Assembly: GCA_003993805.1 (NCBI GenBank)
Contig: RSEF01000001.1
Coordinates: 62,418,518-62,482,517 of the forward strand
Source of the DNA: Himantopus leucocephalus
Taxonomy: Eukaryota > Chordata > Aves > Charadriiformes > Recurvirostridae
Direction of reading: 5' to 3'
DNA length: 64,000 bases
Below are positions 1-13,500 of the stretch, one piece after another. Both the position numbers and the translations under genes were made by a program. Numbering within the stretch: the first letter of the stretch is position 1; every line of letters starts with the position of its first letter. Below the pieces are notes generated by a model. It made no database searches and was not told where the DNA came from. It was given only the letters and a program-made list of their open reading frames with translations.

Positions 1-1507
1 GTTCTGTAGACTTTAGACGCACAGAAACCCACATGCATAAGTAAATACTAGGTGAGGGGACTCCACCTCTTAAGTGTTTTGTGTGTGGTTTCTGGTGACT
101 GGAGCTCTGCTTTCAGGGTTCACAATGTCCCCTGAATGCCTTGATAGGATTATTTCCCTGTATGTCTCTGCAGCCCGTCCATTCCTCTTTCTGTAATCCC
201 ATCTCCTGGGGCAGGAGAAGCAGCTCTGGGTTTATCATATGCCCAGAACCCTGTGGCTGGGATTATTTTTTTGTGTGCTTGTGTCTCACAAGGCCATTCC
301 TCCCTCCTTTCCTTCAGTGATGCTTCTTTCCCACTGAGCTCCAGCAAGGGAAAGTTCCTCTCACCTACTTGTGAAAACATGAATCATTCCTCACCTTTCC
401 TGTCCCCAACAGGCTCTGTGTCTGCATTTTGTACGCTAATAATGTGGCAGTGCATAAATTAGGAGTGTGGCAAATCCCTCTAAAAGGAGCCGCGTTGGCT
501 GTCTCGGGAAGAGCCGCAGTTTCTAGAATAAGTTGGTGGCAATGGAAGGAGCAAGGGAAAAGGGGCTGTTAAGGGGGGAACTGCTGGAACTATGTTTGGC
601 CAAGGTGTTTGCAGCAGAAGTTGAGCTTGGCAGGGAGAACAAACTCTGTGGCTGCGGTCCTTCCACCTAGTTGGTTTTCTGCGGAAGGCGAGTAGGCTAA
701 GCCTGGGCATGTCATTGGGGTATAGCAGGTCAAAGGGTTAGCTAATCACCTCAGGTAAAGGGATGAGGAAAGGCCTGAGCTGCTAAAAACAAACACCTAG
801 TACGCCTAGGTAGGCAACAGAGGCGGAGAGGCTCAGGTAGACCGAAGGAGGCTGTGATCCCATCAGCAAAAGTGTGTGGAGATAAGCAAATGACGTTCCT
901 AGTCAGTACGCACCTTGCAGGGTTCAGTTCAGCGAGATGTCTCCTCCCTGTCCTCTGTGCTGGCACTCGCCTAGGGGCGACGGAGTCACTTGCTCCTGGC
1001 AGTCTGTCTGTCTCTCGTGGCCCTTGGGTCCTGTGCTTCACTGCCAGCGAGGTGCTGGTCTAGGGCTGGGCCAGAGAGCGCTCCTTCTCATGGGGTTTAT
1101 TATGCCTGTCCCTTCTGGTGCCTCACGTGGTTATCACTGCCCAGGTGCCAGGTACTGTAGGTTGCAAGGAGCAGTGCCATCTCTCTTCACAGTAGTTAAG
1201 TGATTTCCTGCCCCCTCTCAGGCTCTGAACAAAATGGTGGGGAAGAGATTCAATCCTCCTTCATTCCCATAATGGGAACGTGGAAAATGTGCTTGAAAGG
1301 TTCATGTTACTGCAGCGTTTCTAGCTCATACTGTCCCTGAACATCCAGGAGATCGGGAGAGGTGATAGAGGCAATGTAGTAAGTGAAGTATTTCAAGATT
1401 AAAAACTGTACCCAGACTCTGGGTGAAGTGGGGAGGTCTCTTCTGTAGTCTTACATTCACTTCCTGTTTCTGCTCTGACAGTGCGCTTTCTGTGCTTCTT
1501 TTCTCAG
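1..1507 (+). other. CSNK1E: CSNK1E intron upstream of first coding exon
   Basis: This stretch is read as the intron joining an off-window 5' noncoding exon to the first coding exon. It ends in a pyrimidine-rich acceptor (ttttctcag, AG at 1506-1507). I see no coding exon, CpG-rich promoter or clear repeat in it, so the CSNK1E promoter lies outside the window. Confidence 0.7.
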
Positions 1508-1595
1508 CACGACTGAACCATGGAGCTTCGAGTGGGGAACAAATACCGTCTGGGCAGAAAGATTGGCAGCGGTTCATTTGGAGACATTTACCTGG
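1508..1595 (+). CDS. CSNK1E: CSNK1E coding exon 1 (residues 1-25)
   Basis: Twelve untranslated bases (1508-1519) precede ATG 1520. The exon encodes the N terminus and the glycine-rich ATP loop, ending after IYL plus one base; the donor is GTGAG at 1596. Confidence 0.95.
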
Positions 1596-4500
1596 GTGAG
1601 TGTGAGTCTCTGTCCTTCCACCTGCAAGATTGTTTTTCTCAATTGAATCATTGTTTTGGAGTTGTTTTTCTTGCCTGTTGTTATTTGTGGGCACCATGTA
1701 AGGTTGGAGGTGGTGGAGAGAAAAAGAGCTTCAAGGAATATTGCTAGTTGCTGCCAGTATTCTGATGGCAAAGAAAGTGGGATGAGCTCAGCTTTGCCTC
1801 GCAGGTATTGGAGAGACAGTGGTGTTTGATCAGGCTGATTTAGATTTGGACTGTTAAAAGCATACTTGTCATACACCCTACTCCAGCTCTCTCGCTTCCT
1901 TTTCTTGAGCTTGTGTGTGCGGGGGTGGTGGAAATGGCGGTTCCTTCATGGTAGAAGGAACAAAGTTTTGGGAAGATTGGTAGTGGAAGAGGTGGTCCGT
2001 CACCTGTGAGAGAGGTCTGAGACCAGGAGATGTAAAACAGGTCAGAGAGGCTGGCCTGGTTAAAGTCCTGGGGCCCAGATCTATTAGATCTGTAATGGGA
2101 TTTAGAGTTAATGTCTGGAATGACCTGAGCTGGGAGCTCAATGGACAGAGCCCAGGAGACGCTGTGTTTCCTGTTACCACAGCAGGTCACTTGGGGAGAA
2201 TCTCTTCCAAGCCAGCACGCTGATGTGTAGATACATTCCCTGATGCTTTGCCTGCTGATGTTTTTATTGGCTCAAACCATGTTGGGCCAGAGTAGCGAGA
2301 CTACCCAGTAGCGTGACCAGTCCCTCCATGGGAGCTGGCATGGCTTTACCTGTCGTCTAGTTCTCACCACTACCTGTTTAGCTGTAGTCCTGCAGGCCAG
2401 CAGAATGATTGCCCTCTCCCTTCTTGGTGTTTGCACCCTTTGGGTACTTACAGATGGTTGTCATGTGCTCATTGACTGTTAATTTGCTTGGTTGAGTTGT
2501 ATTTGCTTCCTAGTACATCTACTGCTCCTTACTTTTGCTGCTCCTTCAATTTTTCCCAGTTTGTCCATCTGCTGAGCAGCTTGGAGCCTACACAGCATTT
2601 GAGGTGTGGCATTTCCAGTGCCTGGCAGAGAAGGGCTACCCTTGAGTGATCTGTAACGTGATGCCTCTGCATAGACTGCTTTGGGTATCCTTGGCTTCCC
2701 CCATCACCAACACTCTATCGGGTTGCAGAATTGGCCTTACCACACTGTCAGCTGTATTGTAAGAGATCTCTTGTAGGTTCTGCAACATCTTCACATCCCT
2801 CCCCGAGTTCCTTTCGTTGAATACCGCTTGTTCAGGTTACTTTTCCCTGTGTTTGTAAATCACCTCCTGTTTTCTACCTCTGGCTTTTATCTCCAGTTCC
2901 CTCTTGCTTTATTATTCTGTCTTGATTGGTGTTGGCAGCCTCTCTTGACTAAGTATCCTGTGGGAATCATCAGTAACAGGCTTTGTTGCCACCTTTATCC
3001 AGAGCACGAGCAAAGATGATAAATAATGGATCTGGGATCCCAATTCCACTCTGTGCTGCCGTTACTGCAGCCTAGCCCTGTATGTCACTCTTCTGTGGCC
3101 CCCTAGCCAGTTAGTATCTCAAGTGACAGTGCTTTTAGTTCCCAGGTGCTGGGGTTTGAGGGGTGATAGCTCAGACAGAGCATTTTCCAACTATGCTAGA
3201 GCTTGAAGCCTTCCAGACACTCTCTAGGACCATATAAATTGTTGGGATCTTGCAAAACATCTGGAGTACACATGGAGAAAGAAGGGAGGTACTGAATGGA
3301 AAGACCTGATACTGTATTCCTCTGCGTCACGTCACAGGTTGTCCACCTGTGCAAAGGGGGCATGGACAACAGGCTTTGGTGAAGGGGTTGTGCCCGTGAC
3401 CAAACAACGTGAGAGGCAGAGGAAGCCCCAGTACCCTAGTGTGATGAGCACACAGCGGGATCCTCCAACTGCTGAGTTCAACCAAGTTACCTGAATGCAG
3501 TATCAAAGCCCTTGTGATGTTCATTGAGGTGCAAGCCAGTGTGTTTTGAAGCAGTGATAGGGAGACTTCTTGGAGCCTGGGTGACTCCCCAGCCTGGAGG
3601 GATCGGGCATGTAGTCTCTGATGGTGTGTCTGGAGGACGCTTGTGCTCATGCTATCCTCTCACAGTCTGCTCTGCAGACAGAGGGACTCATTCATGAGGA
3701 CTTCTCTCCTGCACCAGATTCACCTCACAGTTCTCTCTCTCAATAATGGTGTGGAGACAGAACAGAGACAGACAAGCCTTGCCTGTCTCTGAAGGCGAGC
3801 ACGGGCGAGCTGGGTTTATCTCCAGCTTCACCCGCTTTGTGACCAGGGGGTACTGCGTGCTGTGCTCTTTGGGATTTGGTTTTGGGTTTTCCTTTCAGAA
3901 GGAAACTTGAATTTCTACATGGGCAGACACAAAGGATGAACTCCTGTTAATCCTGGCTGGGGCTTAAAGCAAAATGCCTTGTTTCCATGCCCTACCTTGG
4001 GGGATATTCTCCCCACATGGGCTTGGGAGGGTGGGAAGTGAGATGAGGCTGCCCATGGGACTTCACTAGCCCATTTCCCTCTAAAAAAGCTCACTGAGAA
4101 GAGCAAAACCCAGTTTGCAGAGGAATTGCTGAGACCTTTGTGCCATTGCAGGAGAGGTGCTTTGTCAGAGGTGTTGGCTGAGAGGCAAGGCAGGGTTACT
4201 GGACGTGGTATGAATTGTCGGTTGTCGGCCGGGATGAACTGGAGGGTACATTGGTGGTGGAGAGGAGCTGGGCAGACAAAGCATGCTGGGATCTGCGGTG
4301 GCTGGGGACAGTTCCTGGTGGCAGGCTCCTCCCTTGCTGGGAGGGGAGTGCCTTCCCTTTGTTTCCTGGCCTGTTAACTCTCTCTCGCCCTATCTGACTT
4401 CTTCCATCTGTTCTCAGCCCTCCTTTCTTCCTCAGCCAAGCTGGTGAGAGGGGAGCGGGGGGCCGTGCCTGTCGGCTTGCCTGATGCGCAGGTAGGGCGG

Positions 4501-7500
4501 TGTTTATTGTATCAGACGTGCAGCAAGGCTCCCACTCCGAAAAGATCCTGTTTAGCCAGTGACATCCTCTGTGCCCGGGGCCCCGTTTCAAAAAGCTCGT
4601 GATGAATGAGTTGAATTTGTGCAGCCCCCACAGTGGAGCGAGACTGGGGGTGGATGTTAGGAATTAATCCCCAATCCTACATACGTCTCTCGAGTGGCTG
4701 AAGCTAGGCAGGCTCTGCTGCGTTTGTCTGAAATGTGGTGCTTTCCAGCCTGGAAAGGGAGCAGAGAACTGTTGCTTTTGTACTTCTGTCTTTAAAAAAG
4801 ATGGTGGTAAAGTGTGGAACAAAGGATCAGAGAGACTCCTGCCCTTAAAGGCCCTCCTCACTTGTGGTGGTCTCGGTCTGGGTAGATCTCTAGCCAAGAA
4901 ATGGCAGAGGGAGCAACCTGAAGACTTAAAGGGGTTTGGGGAAGGGGCAAGCCTAAAATGTTCAGTTGGTGACCCCCTCAGCAAAGACTAACTCCTCATT
5001 AGGTCTGATTGGTCCTGCTTTTGCTGTTCCAGACCACAGGGTTGCTGCTTCTTTTTGTAAGAGACTAACACATGTGTCTGGGCTATGGAGAGTGTGGGGC
5101 TGCTGGCCATGTTGATCATTTGAATGGCATATTCACGTTTTGCAGAATCTTAAGTTTTCTTGATGCTTCCCCCTCCTTTCCCTTTTCTTGCTTTACATGC
5201 TCACAGATAACACTCTCTACCTGCAGACAGCCTAGTAGATGGATGTACTGTCATTTTCCAAAACACACAGGGTAATGTGGAAAAGAGAACTCACTCATCT
5301 TTCCACTGTTCAACTTCGGAGAGTAGGGTTCATTCGAAATGCTAATGCTACTGCTGCCAAAAGTTAGCAAGACTTATCATTGTGTGTTTGTCAGCAGATG
5401 GACTAGGACAGGGAATAATTCCCCCAGGGAACGGACAAGAGAGCTGGTGCAGAGCATTTGGAGGAAAGTCTTCATAAAGGCAGGGGGAAGAGAGAAGGGA
5501 AGGAGGTGCTCTTATCTACTTGGATGTCCTGGGTGTTTCCGTGCTGAGTGAGGGCCAGTGATTGAACACTAATTTAAAAGGTAGATACTAGTCCAGGGCC
5601 ACGTTCTTATTGTGGTCTGAACCTCGTTTCCTGCTCTCTTCCTCCTTGTGCTCCTGATGCTTGTAAGAAGGGTCCTGTGGTGGAGTGAACGGAAGGTGCA
5701 AACTTGTTTTGCTAGCCAGCATTTTTTAAGTGGAAAATACCAGCATCTTTCCAAAAGTAACTTGGACAAATGGCTCTAGCTCTCAGGATGGCTTTTTCCC
5801 TTTCCCTTCTCCTGGACCTTGAGTAAAAGCCCTTATTAAATTCATCCCATTGCTCCTCCTTCCCCTGCCTTGGAGCACCCTAAATAATTCCTCTCCCTCC
5901 TTAGTGTTTACAGCCTTCAAATATTTGCAGACTGTTGTCATGTCCCATTCTTCCTCCCCACCCTTTTTAGTTGTATCTCGTCTATGTTACATATGTAGCT
6001 CTTTTAATCTTTCTTAGTAAATCAATCCCTCTAGGCCCCAATCGTTTTTGTTCCTCTCTTACAAATTCCTAGCAGCTTGTCTGTCTCGACCCGGAGCTGT
6101 AGTATCTAGATGACGTCTTTTTGCTAGCAGGCAGCTCTTGGCTAACTTTGTGTACAAGCCAGAACTCTTCAACAGGAGATGGATCCCCTTAGGATCCATA
6201 GGGAGAAGGGATCCAGTTGTGTGAACATTTCCTTTTTCTTTGGTCCCTGGGTCTGGAGGTGGTGTGTGAAAGAGGATGGATGGAGAGATCTCTCTGCAGC
6301 TGTCCTTGTGGACTCTGAAAGTCATCACGGGGATCAAGAGGCACGAATTAACCAGACCTACCAAACTAGCGATGGGATATCTACAAAACATCACCTTTGA
6401 CTCCAGCTTATGTTTGGCATGCATGTTCTGGAGTAGTTTATCTTATGACAGTGTTCATAAGCTGATCATGATCAGAGCTGCTCTCTGATTTGTGTTTGAG
6501 TACAATTTTTAATAGTTCTGGATATGAGGAAGGGCTTGTCTATGTGTGTGAGGCAGGCACGGGAGGGGGGGAGAGAGAAGCAAGTCTTGAGTGTCATTCC
6601 CGTGACCTGTGTACAGATCTTCATTCTTTCCATTTTAGGATGATGTGAAACATCTGGAATCCTCTTGGCTGGTATGAGAGAAAGACCAGCCTGTTACTCC
6701 TTTGACAGTGCACTTTGGGACCAGAGTGCTGGCTTTCATGGCTGGCAGCTCAGTTCTTTTCAGAAAGAAGTGCGTGGGGTGGTGGTTTTGTGTCATCACA
6801 AACTATCTAGCAATACCTTCAATAAAAGCATCTGAGTAGCTTAATTCAATACTGGATTCAGTTTATTTCTTCACACTTCTAATTTAGGATACAGCAAATG
6901 TTTCTGTGTTGGCAAAAGATAAAGGTATTATTAAAGGCCTCAGGAGAGGGAGAAGCTGGAGATTCGGGAATTGTCTGTATTGAGCAGGTCAGGGCCCAGG
7001 AGAAATCAGAGGTAGCTGAGAATTTTAGCAATGTCTCCTCCTGAACTAATTGGCTCTGTTGAAACAATGTACGTGAGGTAACCAGTAATTTTGCTGGGGA
7101 AGAGGTACTCCATATCACTGCCTGGGGGGCTGGCTTGGGTTCAGGGGCTAGGTATATGATCAGGGACGGCTAAAACTTCCACTCAGTTTAGGTACTGCTG
7201 ATACATACAGATTGACTTCCTAAAGTCTGGCACTTTTTGAGATAATGAGGTAGTTAACACCTTGTAGGACTGTGTTCTAGCCCAGCTGCAGGATCAGAGC
7301 CGGTTTCCTGTTTATGTGCCGCCTTCTGGGCTGGCCTTTGCAAATGGCAGTGCTGGAAACTCTGTATGAAGTGGCTGAATCTCATTTCTGTCACAGAGAA
7401 TAAATTTCAGGGCACATCTTAAGGTTTTAGCATCTGTACAGGCCTTGTTAAAAGTGTTTGGCTTCAGTGGAAGCTTGCACAATCTTCATTTCACCCTTAT

Positions 7501-10500
7501 TTCTATGCAGGAGCCAATATTGCGACTGGTGAAGAGGTGGCCATCAAACTGGAATGTGTCAAAACCAAGCATCCCCAGCTCCACATTGAAAGCAAGTTCT
7601 ACAAGATGATGCAGGGAGGAGGTGAGATGGGGAGGAAAGGATGGGGCCGGGGGAGTGGTTGAAGAAGGAAATTATTCTGGAGGGCTTTAGAAAGGAAATG
7701 ATTTGATGTTACATATGATCTTCTCAGCAGGGGATGCAGCAGTTTTCCTCTGTTCTATGGGCTTAATCTTTCTTTTTCCCCAGTGGGTATCCCCTCCATT
7801 AAGTGGTGTGGAGCAGAGGGGGACTATAATGTGATGGTGATGGAGCTCTTGGGGCCCAGCCTGGAAGATCTCTTCAACTTCTGTTCCCGCAAATTTAGTC
7901 TCAAGACAGTTCTGCTCCTGGCAGACCAGATGGTGAGTTTCCTCTGAAGTGTTTGTGCCTACCCTCCTTTTCCATGCCTTTTCTCTTTTTTTTTTTTTTC
8001 TTTTTTCTTCCATCCCCTCTGCGCAAGAACTGCTATATCCCAGGCTTTTTTTCATTTAGCAGCAGTGTCTGCCAGGCTTCTATTTCTTGATGAAGCTGGG
8101 GCCTGGAACCTAAGCAGTACTGGCTTTTCTTGATCTCCACCCCTCCTTCCTTCCCCTGCTGCTCACCCTGTATTAACGTTGCGTGCATTAGCTTTTGCCT
8201 GTGTGATGAACAACTGGCATCACTACCTATCTCAGCTCAACTGCGTGTGCCCTGGGTTTAAGACCCTTAGCTGTTCTGGACCCTCTCCTTTCCCAGGCTG
8301 GCTAAGTTTGAAAGCTGACTTGTGTCAATACTGAAGCTCAAAGTTTTAGTCCATATGAACTTGCTTCTCATCCTTCCTTGTGGTGCTAAGTGTGACCTCC
8401 CCAGATGGAGGACTGGGCTGGTGTGAAGGGTTGAGTTCCATCTCCGTTCTTCATTTCCAAATCCTTCTGCCTCCAGAGGGTGGCTTTTTCCTTGGCTGTC
8501 ATCTCTGATATTCTCTGCGAAATGTCCCTTTCCCTGCTCTGAAATGCCAGTGTTATGGACAGGGTACTTTTTTTAACAGATGCAGTTACAGTAAGTTACC
8601 TTCTCGCTTGTCTCACTATTTATTTATTCCCCCTCCAGATCAGCCGTATTGAGTACATTCATTCCAAGAACTTCATCCACCGGGATGTGAAGCCAGACAA
8701 CTTCCTTATGGGCCTTGGCAAAAAAGGCAACCTAGTATACATCATTGATTTTGGTTTGGCCAAGAAGTACCGAGATGCCCGGACCCACCAGCACATCCCT
8801 TACCGGGAAAACAAGAATCTGACTGGCACAGCCCGTTATGCCTCTATCAACACCCACCTGGGAATCGGTGAGCCTCCTGTTGCCCCTTGATGGGGCTTTC
8901 CAGGGGAGGTGGTGGGTCCCCAGAAGGAGGGGATTGGATTCTGTGCCTGGCTCCACTGCTGACCTGTGTTGGGATGGTGGGCAAATAACTGTTATGCCTG
9001 TGTTACCTTGCCTGCCTTTTGTGGCACTTGGAGCTCCTGAAGGCAGAAATTGTCTACCGGTATGTCTTTGTGCACTGCTTAGTACAGTGGGGCCTATTTA
9101 GCAGCAAGGCTGTGACCTCCCTGACTTTACTGCCGCTAACTCTACCTTGTACGGTTTTTGCTGGCTGATTAGATACCTAAAGGAGATGTTCACAGGCACT
9201 GAGCCTTTAGGGATATGTGCAGTTGAAACCTCTCTTGTTAACTCCTAAGTGCCTTAGTTAGTGATTATTTTGTAGCTGTCAGAGCTGAAGGGTACAGGCC
9301 CACTGCAATACAGTCATACTCCTGTAACCCACCACTGAGGATGGGGACAGCGATGAGCTGGAAGTGTACAAGAAGCTGAAATGAGGGGAAGCTTCCTACT
9401 GCCTGGACATCCAGCTTTTGTGATTGAGGATTGGCTGTCATGGGCCTTCAAAATATGTGTGTGTCTGTGAACCACACTGCTGCGTTCACCACTGAGGAGA
9501 CTGAAGCAGCTTTAGGGAGGTAGGGCTCTGTCCTTAGTGTCTATGGATAGTACCATGGGGATAAAGCAAGGCTGGGAAAGAGTGCTGAGTGTTTGGCCAG
9601 GTCTTACACTGGTGGTGGCCATTGTCCCAGGTTTTGTAAAAACCTTGTGCACGTTAGTACCCACTGCGCTTAAACCTCCTGAAGTCATGCAAACTCTTGT
9701 CCTGGGAATGAGCCCCTGGTGCACAACACCCGGTTGCTGTGAGGAACAAAGGTGAAAATCTCTTGCAGTTTTCTCATCCGTTCCCTGACCGGAAACTTCT
9801 CTCCAGTGTGTGTGACCTCTTTCCTCTGCTAAACTTTGGGTAAACTTTGTCTACAGTGTGAGACTTTCATAGTTACAGAGGGGTCTCTTCTGAGTAGGCT
9901 GACTTGGTTCTGCTACTGATTGGCAAATCCAAAGAGAAGAAACACTGAAGCTGCCCGGGCTGTGGACACAGGAAGGTAGCTGCTATGCTCACAGCTCAGT
10001 TTGTATCTCTGGGAGACCTTCTTCTGAAATGTATAAGCTGGGAATTTGAAAATCAGAGCAGGGAACTCAGACCTTTAAAACTAACAGCTTCCGCAAGATT
10101 CCATGTCCTCATTCTTCCTAGGGAAAGCTTCCCATTCTCCCCTCTTGCAGATGGTTTCCGAGAAATCTGGAGTCAAGACTTGACCTGCAGAAAATAAAGC
10201 AGTTTCCCACTGTCTTCCTTGCTTAATACTGTATAACTGTAGACTGAAAATGTGTTATTTATATTGAAATGGGGAGTGTTGTGTGTTGAGAGTAGGCTGT
10301 GATCTCCTGACCTCTTCCATGTGGTAAAAATAGTTCTCGTAGAGCTTTCCAAGTTGGTCTTCTGTATTTTGGCTTGACCGGCTTATATATAACTGACTCT
10401 CCATTGAATTCTTGGTCAAGGTTGCCACAGCTATGGTAACTGCCACAAGGAGACATGCACAAAATAATTCTCACTACTATGTCTGTCGATACTTTTGTGC

Positions 10501-13500
10501 GTGCCTGCTCTGTCTGAACTGATTACAAGAGGCTAAATGTTTTGTTGTGGGGTTGTTTTTTTCTTTTGGAAGGACTTTATTATTCGTCCCACCCCAACTT
10601 AGCCCTTTACTACTGGTGCTTGGTTTCTGTATCAGGATGAACAAACAATGTCTGAACACTAATCCAAGGGCAAACTGCATATGCCATCGGTCTGAGCACA
10701 GCCGTCGCGCTCTTTGTGCCCTTTGCTTTGGGAAAGTCTGGGTGTGAGTTACTCTGCGCAACAGGTCTCGAGTGTATTAACTCCACGTTGCAGATAGTTC
10801 CCCTGAATGGCATAAAGGTTACACGGCTTGCCTGGAGGAAAGGGGATGGGGGTGTCAGGGTTGCAGCTGGAGTTCCTGTTTCTCAAGACCTTGCCACAGG
10901 GTGTATGACACGTTTGTGAGTTAGCAGCATTGCCATGGGAACTGTCACTCTAAATTTTTTGACTTTTCAGAGACTAAATTCTCTGTCTTAATGTTACGTT
11001 AATGTGGTTTAGGGAGAGGGAAGGAACCAGGTGCCGGGGTATTCGTGTGACAGGAATAGCAAATGAATAAATGCCTTTATTTGAATGTGCAAGCTAAGGG
11101 TTGGGCATTCCGATGTCTGGAGGAAACACATTCTTTTCCCAGTGACCGGGGGAAAAAGTAGGAGGCAAGATCAGGGAGGGTTTCCACAGCTGGAGACTTG
11201 CTGTTGGGGGAGTCATTGGACTGTGCAGGCTTTGGTTCATGCATTCCAGTCAATTTTCACATGCTCTGGGGATGAGAGTCCCTTGCACCCTCTGGAGCTT
11301 GTAAAGTCTGAAATAGATGCCCAGGGGTGCCCAGGAGACAGTCTTGGAAGAAGCCTGGTGGGCTCTGTCTGGATAACAGGAGGCTGGGAGTGGGAGACAG
11401 TTCCTGCCCAAATGCGTGTCCTAGACGACATCAGAGTAGGCTGTGCAGAGCATAAAGTTTTTCTGCTCATCCTGCCCTCTGTCACCTATTCCAGATTTTT
11501 GTGTGGTTTTAAAGGCTGTGGCCATGCAGTGGGGAGAGAAGGGGGAAGTGCAATCCCAGTGTGTGCAAAATCAGATCTGACTATGTAGTCAGGAAAACAT
11601 TGCTTGGTTAAGACTGCTTGCAGCTGGGCTGGCCCCAGTGAAGACAGCTGATGTCTAGGGAGTCCTGCATGGGAACAGCATTGCTTTGGATAGGATCGGG
11701 GTGAGGGGAAGCACCGTCCTGAGGGACCAGGAGGCTCTTTACACTCCAAACAAGTTCTGTCACGAACCTTGCATCCAAGGCAACCAGTCCTCAGTCTCCT
11801 GCCTTTGCCCAAGCATGTCTTCCCCAGGTAACTCACTGTCCTGCTACTCACCCCTGACTCAGCTCCTGCTGGGGACCCTGCTTTGGGAAGGGAGTGAGGG
11901 TGCAGGCTGCCTGGGAGCCTCCCTGGGAGGGGGAAGGAACTGGCACCAGATTGCTTGCAGAGTGGGTTGGGTTTGAGGGGTCATGCTGGGTTGCATGGCA
12001 AGGCTACCTTGTGTTTTATGTTGGAAGAGGTTTTGTGAGAGAGGGAGGAAAGGATGAGTGTCTTATAAAAGTTTCAGTCCCTCATCTACTGTAGAAGAGC
12101 TGAGAAGCTGAAATAAAATGGAGAGAGGAAGTGGGATGTGGTGTCACAGGTCATGACTGTAATCCTGTTTCTGGACTGACTCGGTCTGGGCATGCATTCA
12201 CATCACTTGTGTTTCTCTTTCTGTTCTCAAACTGTAAAATGAGATCTTTTGCCTGCGTCCCAGGCATGCTGTGAGAGTTAGTCAACGATTGTCAAGCTTC
12301 TAAAAGTGGAAAGTAGTGATGTTAAATAACGTTTCTTTGGTGTGTAGAGGTCAACTTTTTTTTCTAACTAATTAATTACTCCACTTTTGCTGTCTAATGT
12401 TATCTAGTTTCCTGTAGCTGTTGGTATATGAGGCCAATCAAAAAAAAAAATTGGAGATAGCCTGGGGACATGTGATAGTAGCTGAAGATGAAACAAAGAA
12501 ATAGGATGTAGGAACTGTTCTTCTTCACCATCATCCAAGGCTGATTCGTTCAGGGTCTTGTAGTTAGGGTCACAGGTGAAAGACAGCTACAGTGTTTTGA
12601 GGTAGCTTGGCAACTGTGACCCATGATGTTGATGTTTCAGGCTCCTCATGGATTTGAATATCACTGAAATTGTTTAAGTGGGCTACAATGACCACATGTA
12701 CCTGAGAAATGATACTTTGGGATGCGACACAATCAGACATTTATCATTCAGCATTTTAATAATTGGGTGTCCTGCTTACGATTATTTTTCATCGTTCATA
12801 TTGCTGCGTTGAGGCATAGCTAAGGTGCGTTTGCATGCATGTAATGGATACTAGTGAGCTGCCCAGTTTGGTTTCGTAACCCCTCTCCTTGCCTCCAGTA
12901 AAGACATGTAGCATCCCCCACTGACTTCCATCTCCCTAACCTCAAGTCTCTAATTCTGGCCTTTCCCAAATCACTAGGACTCTGCTTAGACATACGTTTG
13001 CAGAATGTTTCCTGCTGTTCTGGATGGGCTTCGTGACTGTGCTCAAAGCTGCTGTGCTCCATGCAAATGGACGTGTGGTTCAGCCTACCTTAAGCAGTGT
13101 AGAGTTCAAGCAAGATTTTTGGAGGCAAGATCCTGATTTATTTCTAAAAGGCTGATTTGTCTGTTCAGTAGGTTTCTCTGGTTCTTGCCCTGCCATTCCC
13201 TACTCCTCTGAGGGGCACTCCCAAGCTCCAGACAGGGAACCCACAGTTACAGACTTTAAAGCTACAGCATGGATAAGTTGAGGGCTGGGAAACTGCAGGA
13301 TTGAGGTTACCTTTGTCACCTGTGCTTTCAGGCCCTGGATGTGCGTTCTGACTCCCGTTTCCACAGGCCTCCTGTCTCAGGATGTAGGTCATTATCAAAT
13401 ATTGTTTAGTTTTATTTATTTGGTATGTGTGGTGTGTAATTGCAGCCCTCTGAGAGTACACACATCCCACCCTTAGGCTAAATGCAAAACTGGGGGTTTC

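Larger units (their letters stand above)
1596..7510 (+). other. CSNK1E: CSNK1E intron 1
   Basis: A 5.9-kb GT-AG intron between the glycine loop and ATP-lysine exons. It carries degraded CR1-like remnants near 2.4-2.8 kb and 5.87-6.08 kb. Apart from those I see nothing assignable. Confidence 0.85.

Noticed and set aside
11085..11588. 167-codon open frame in CSNK1E intron 4
   Set aside because: No recognisable domain, no splice context and composition typical of intron sequence.
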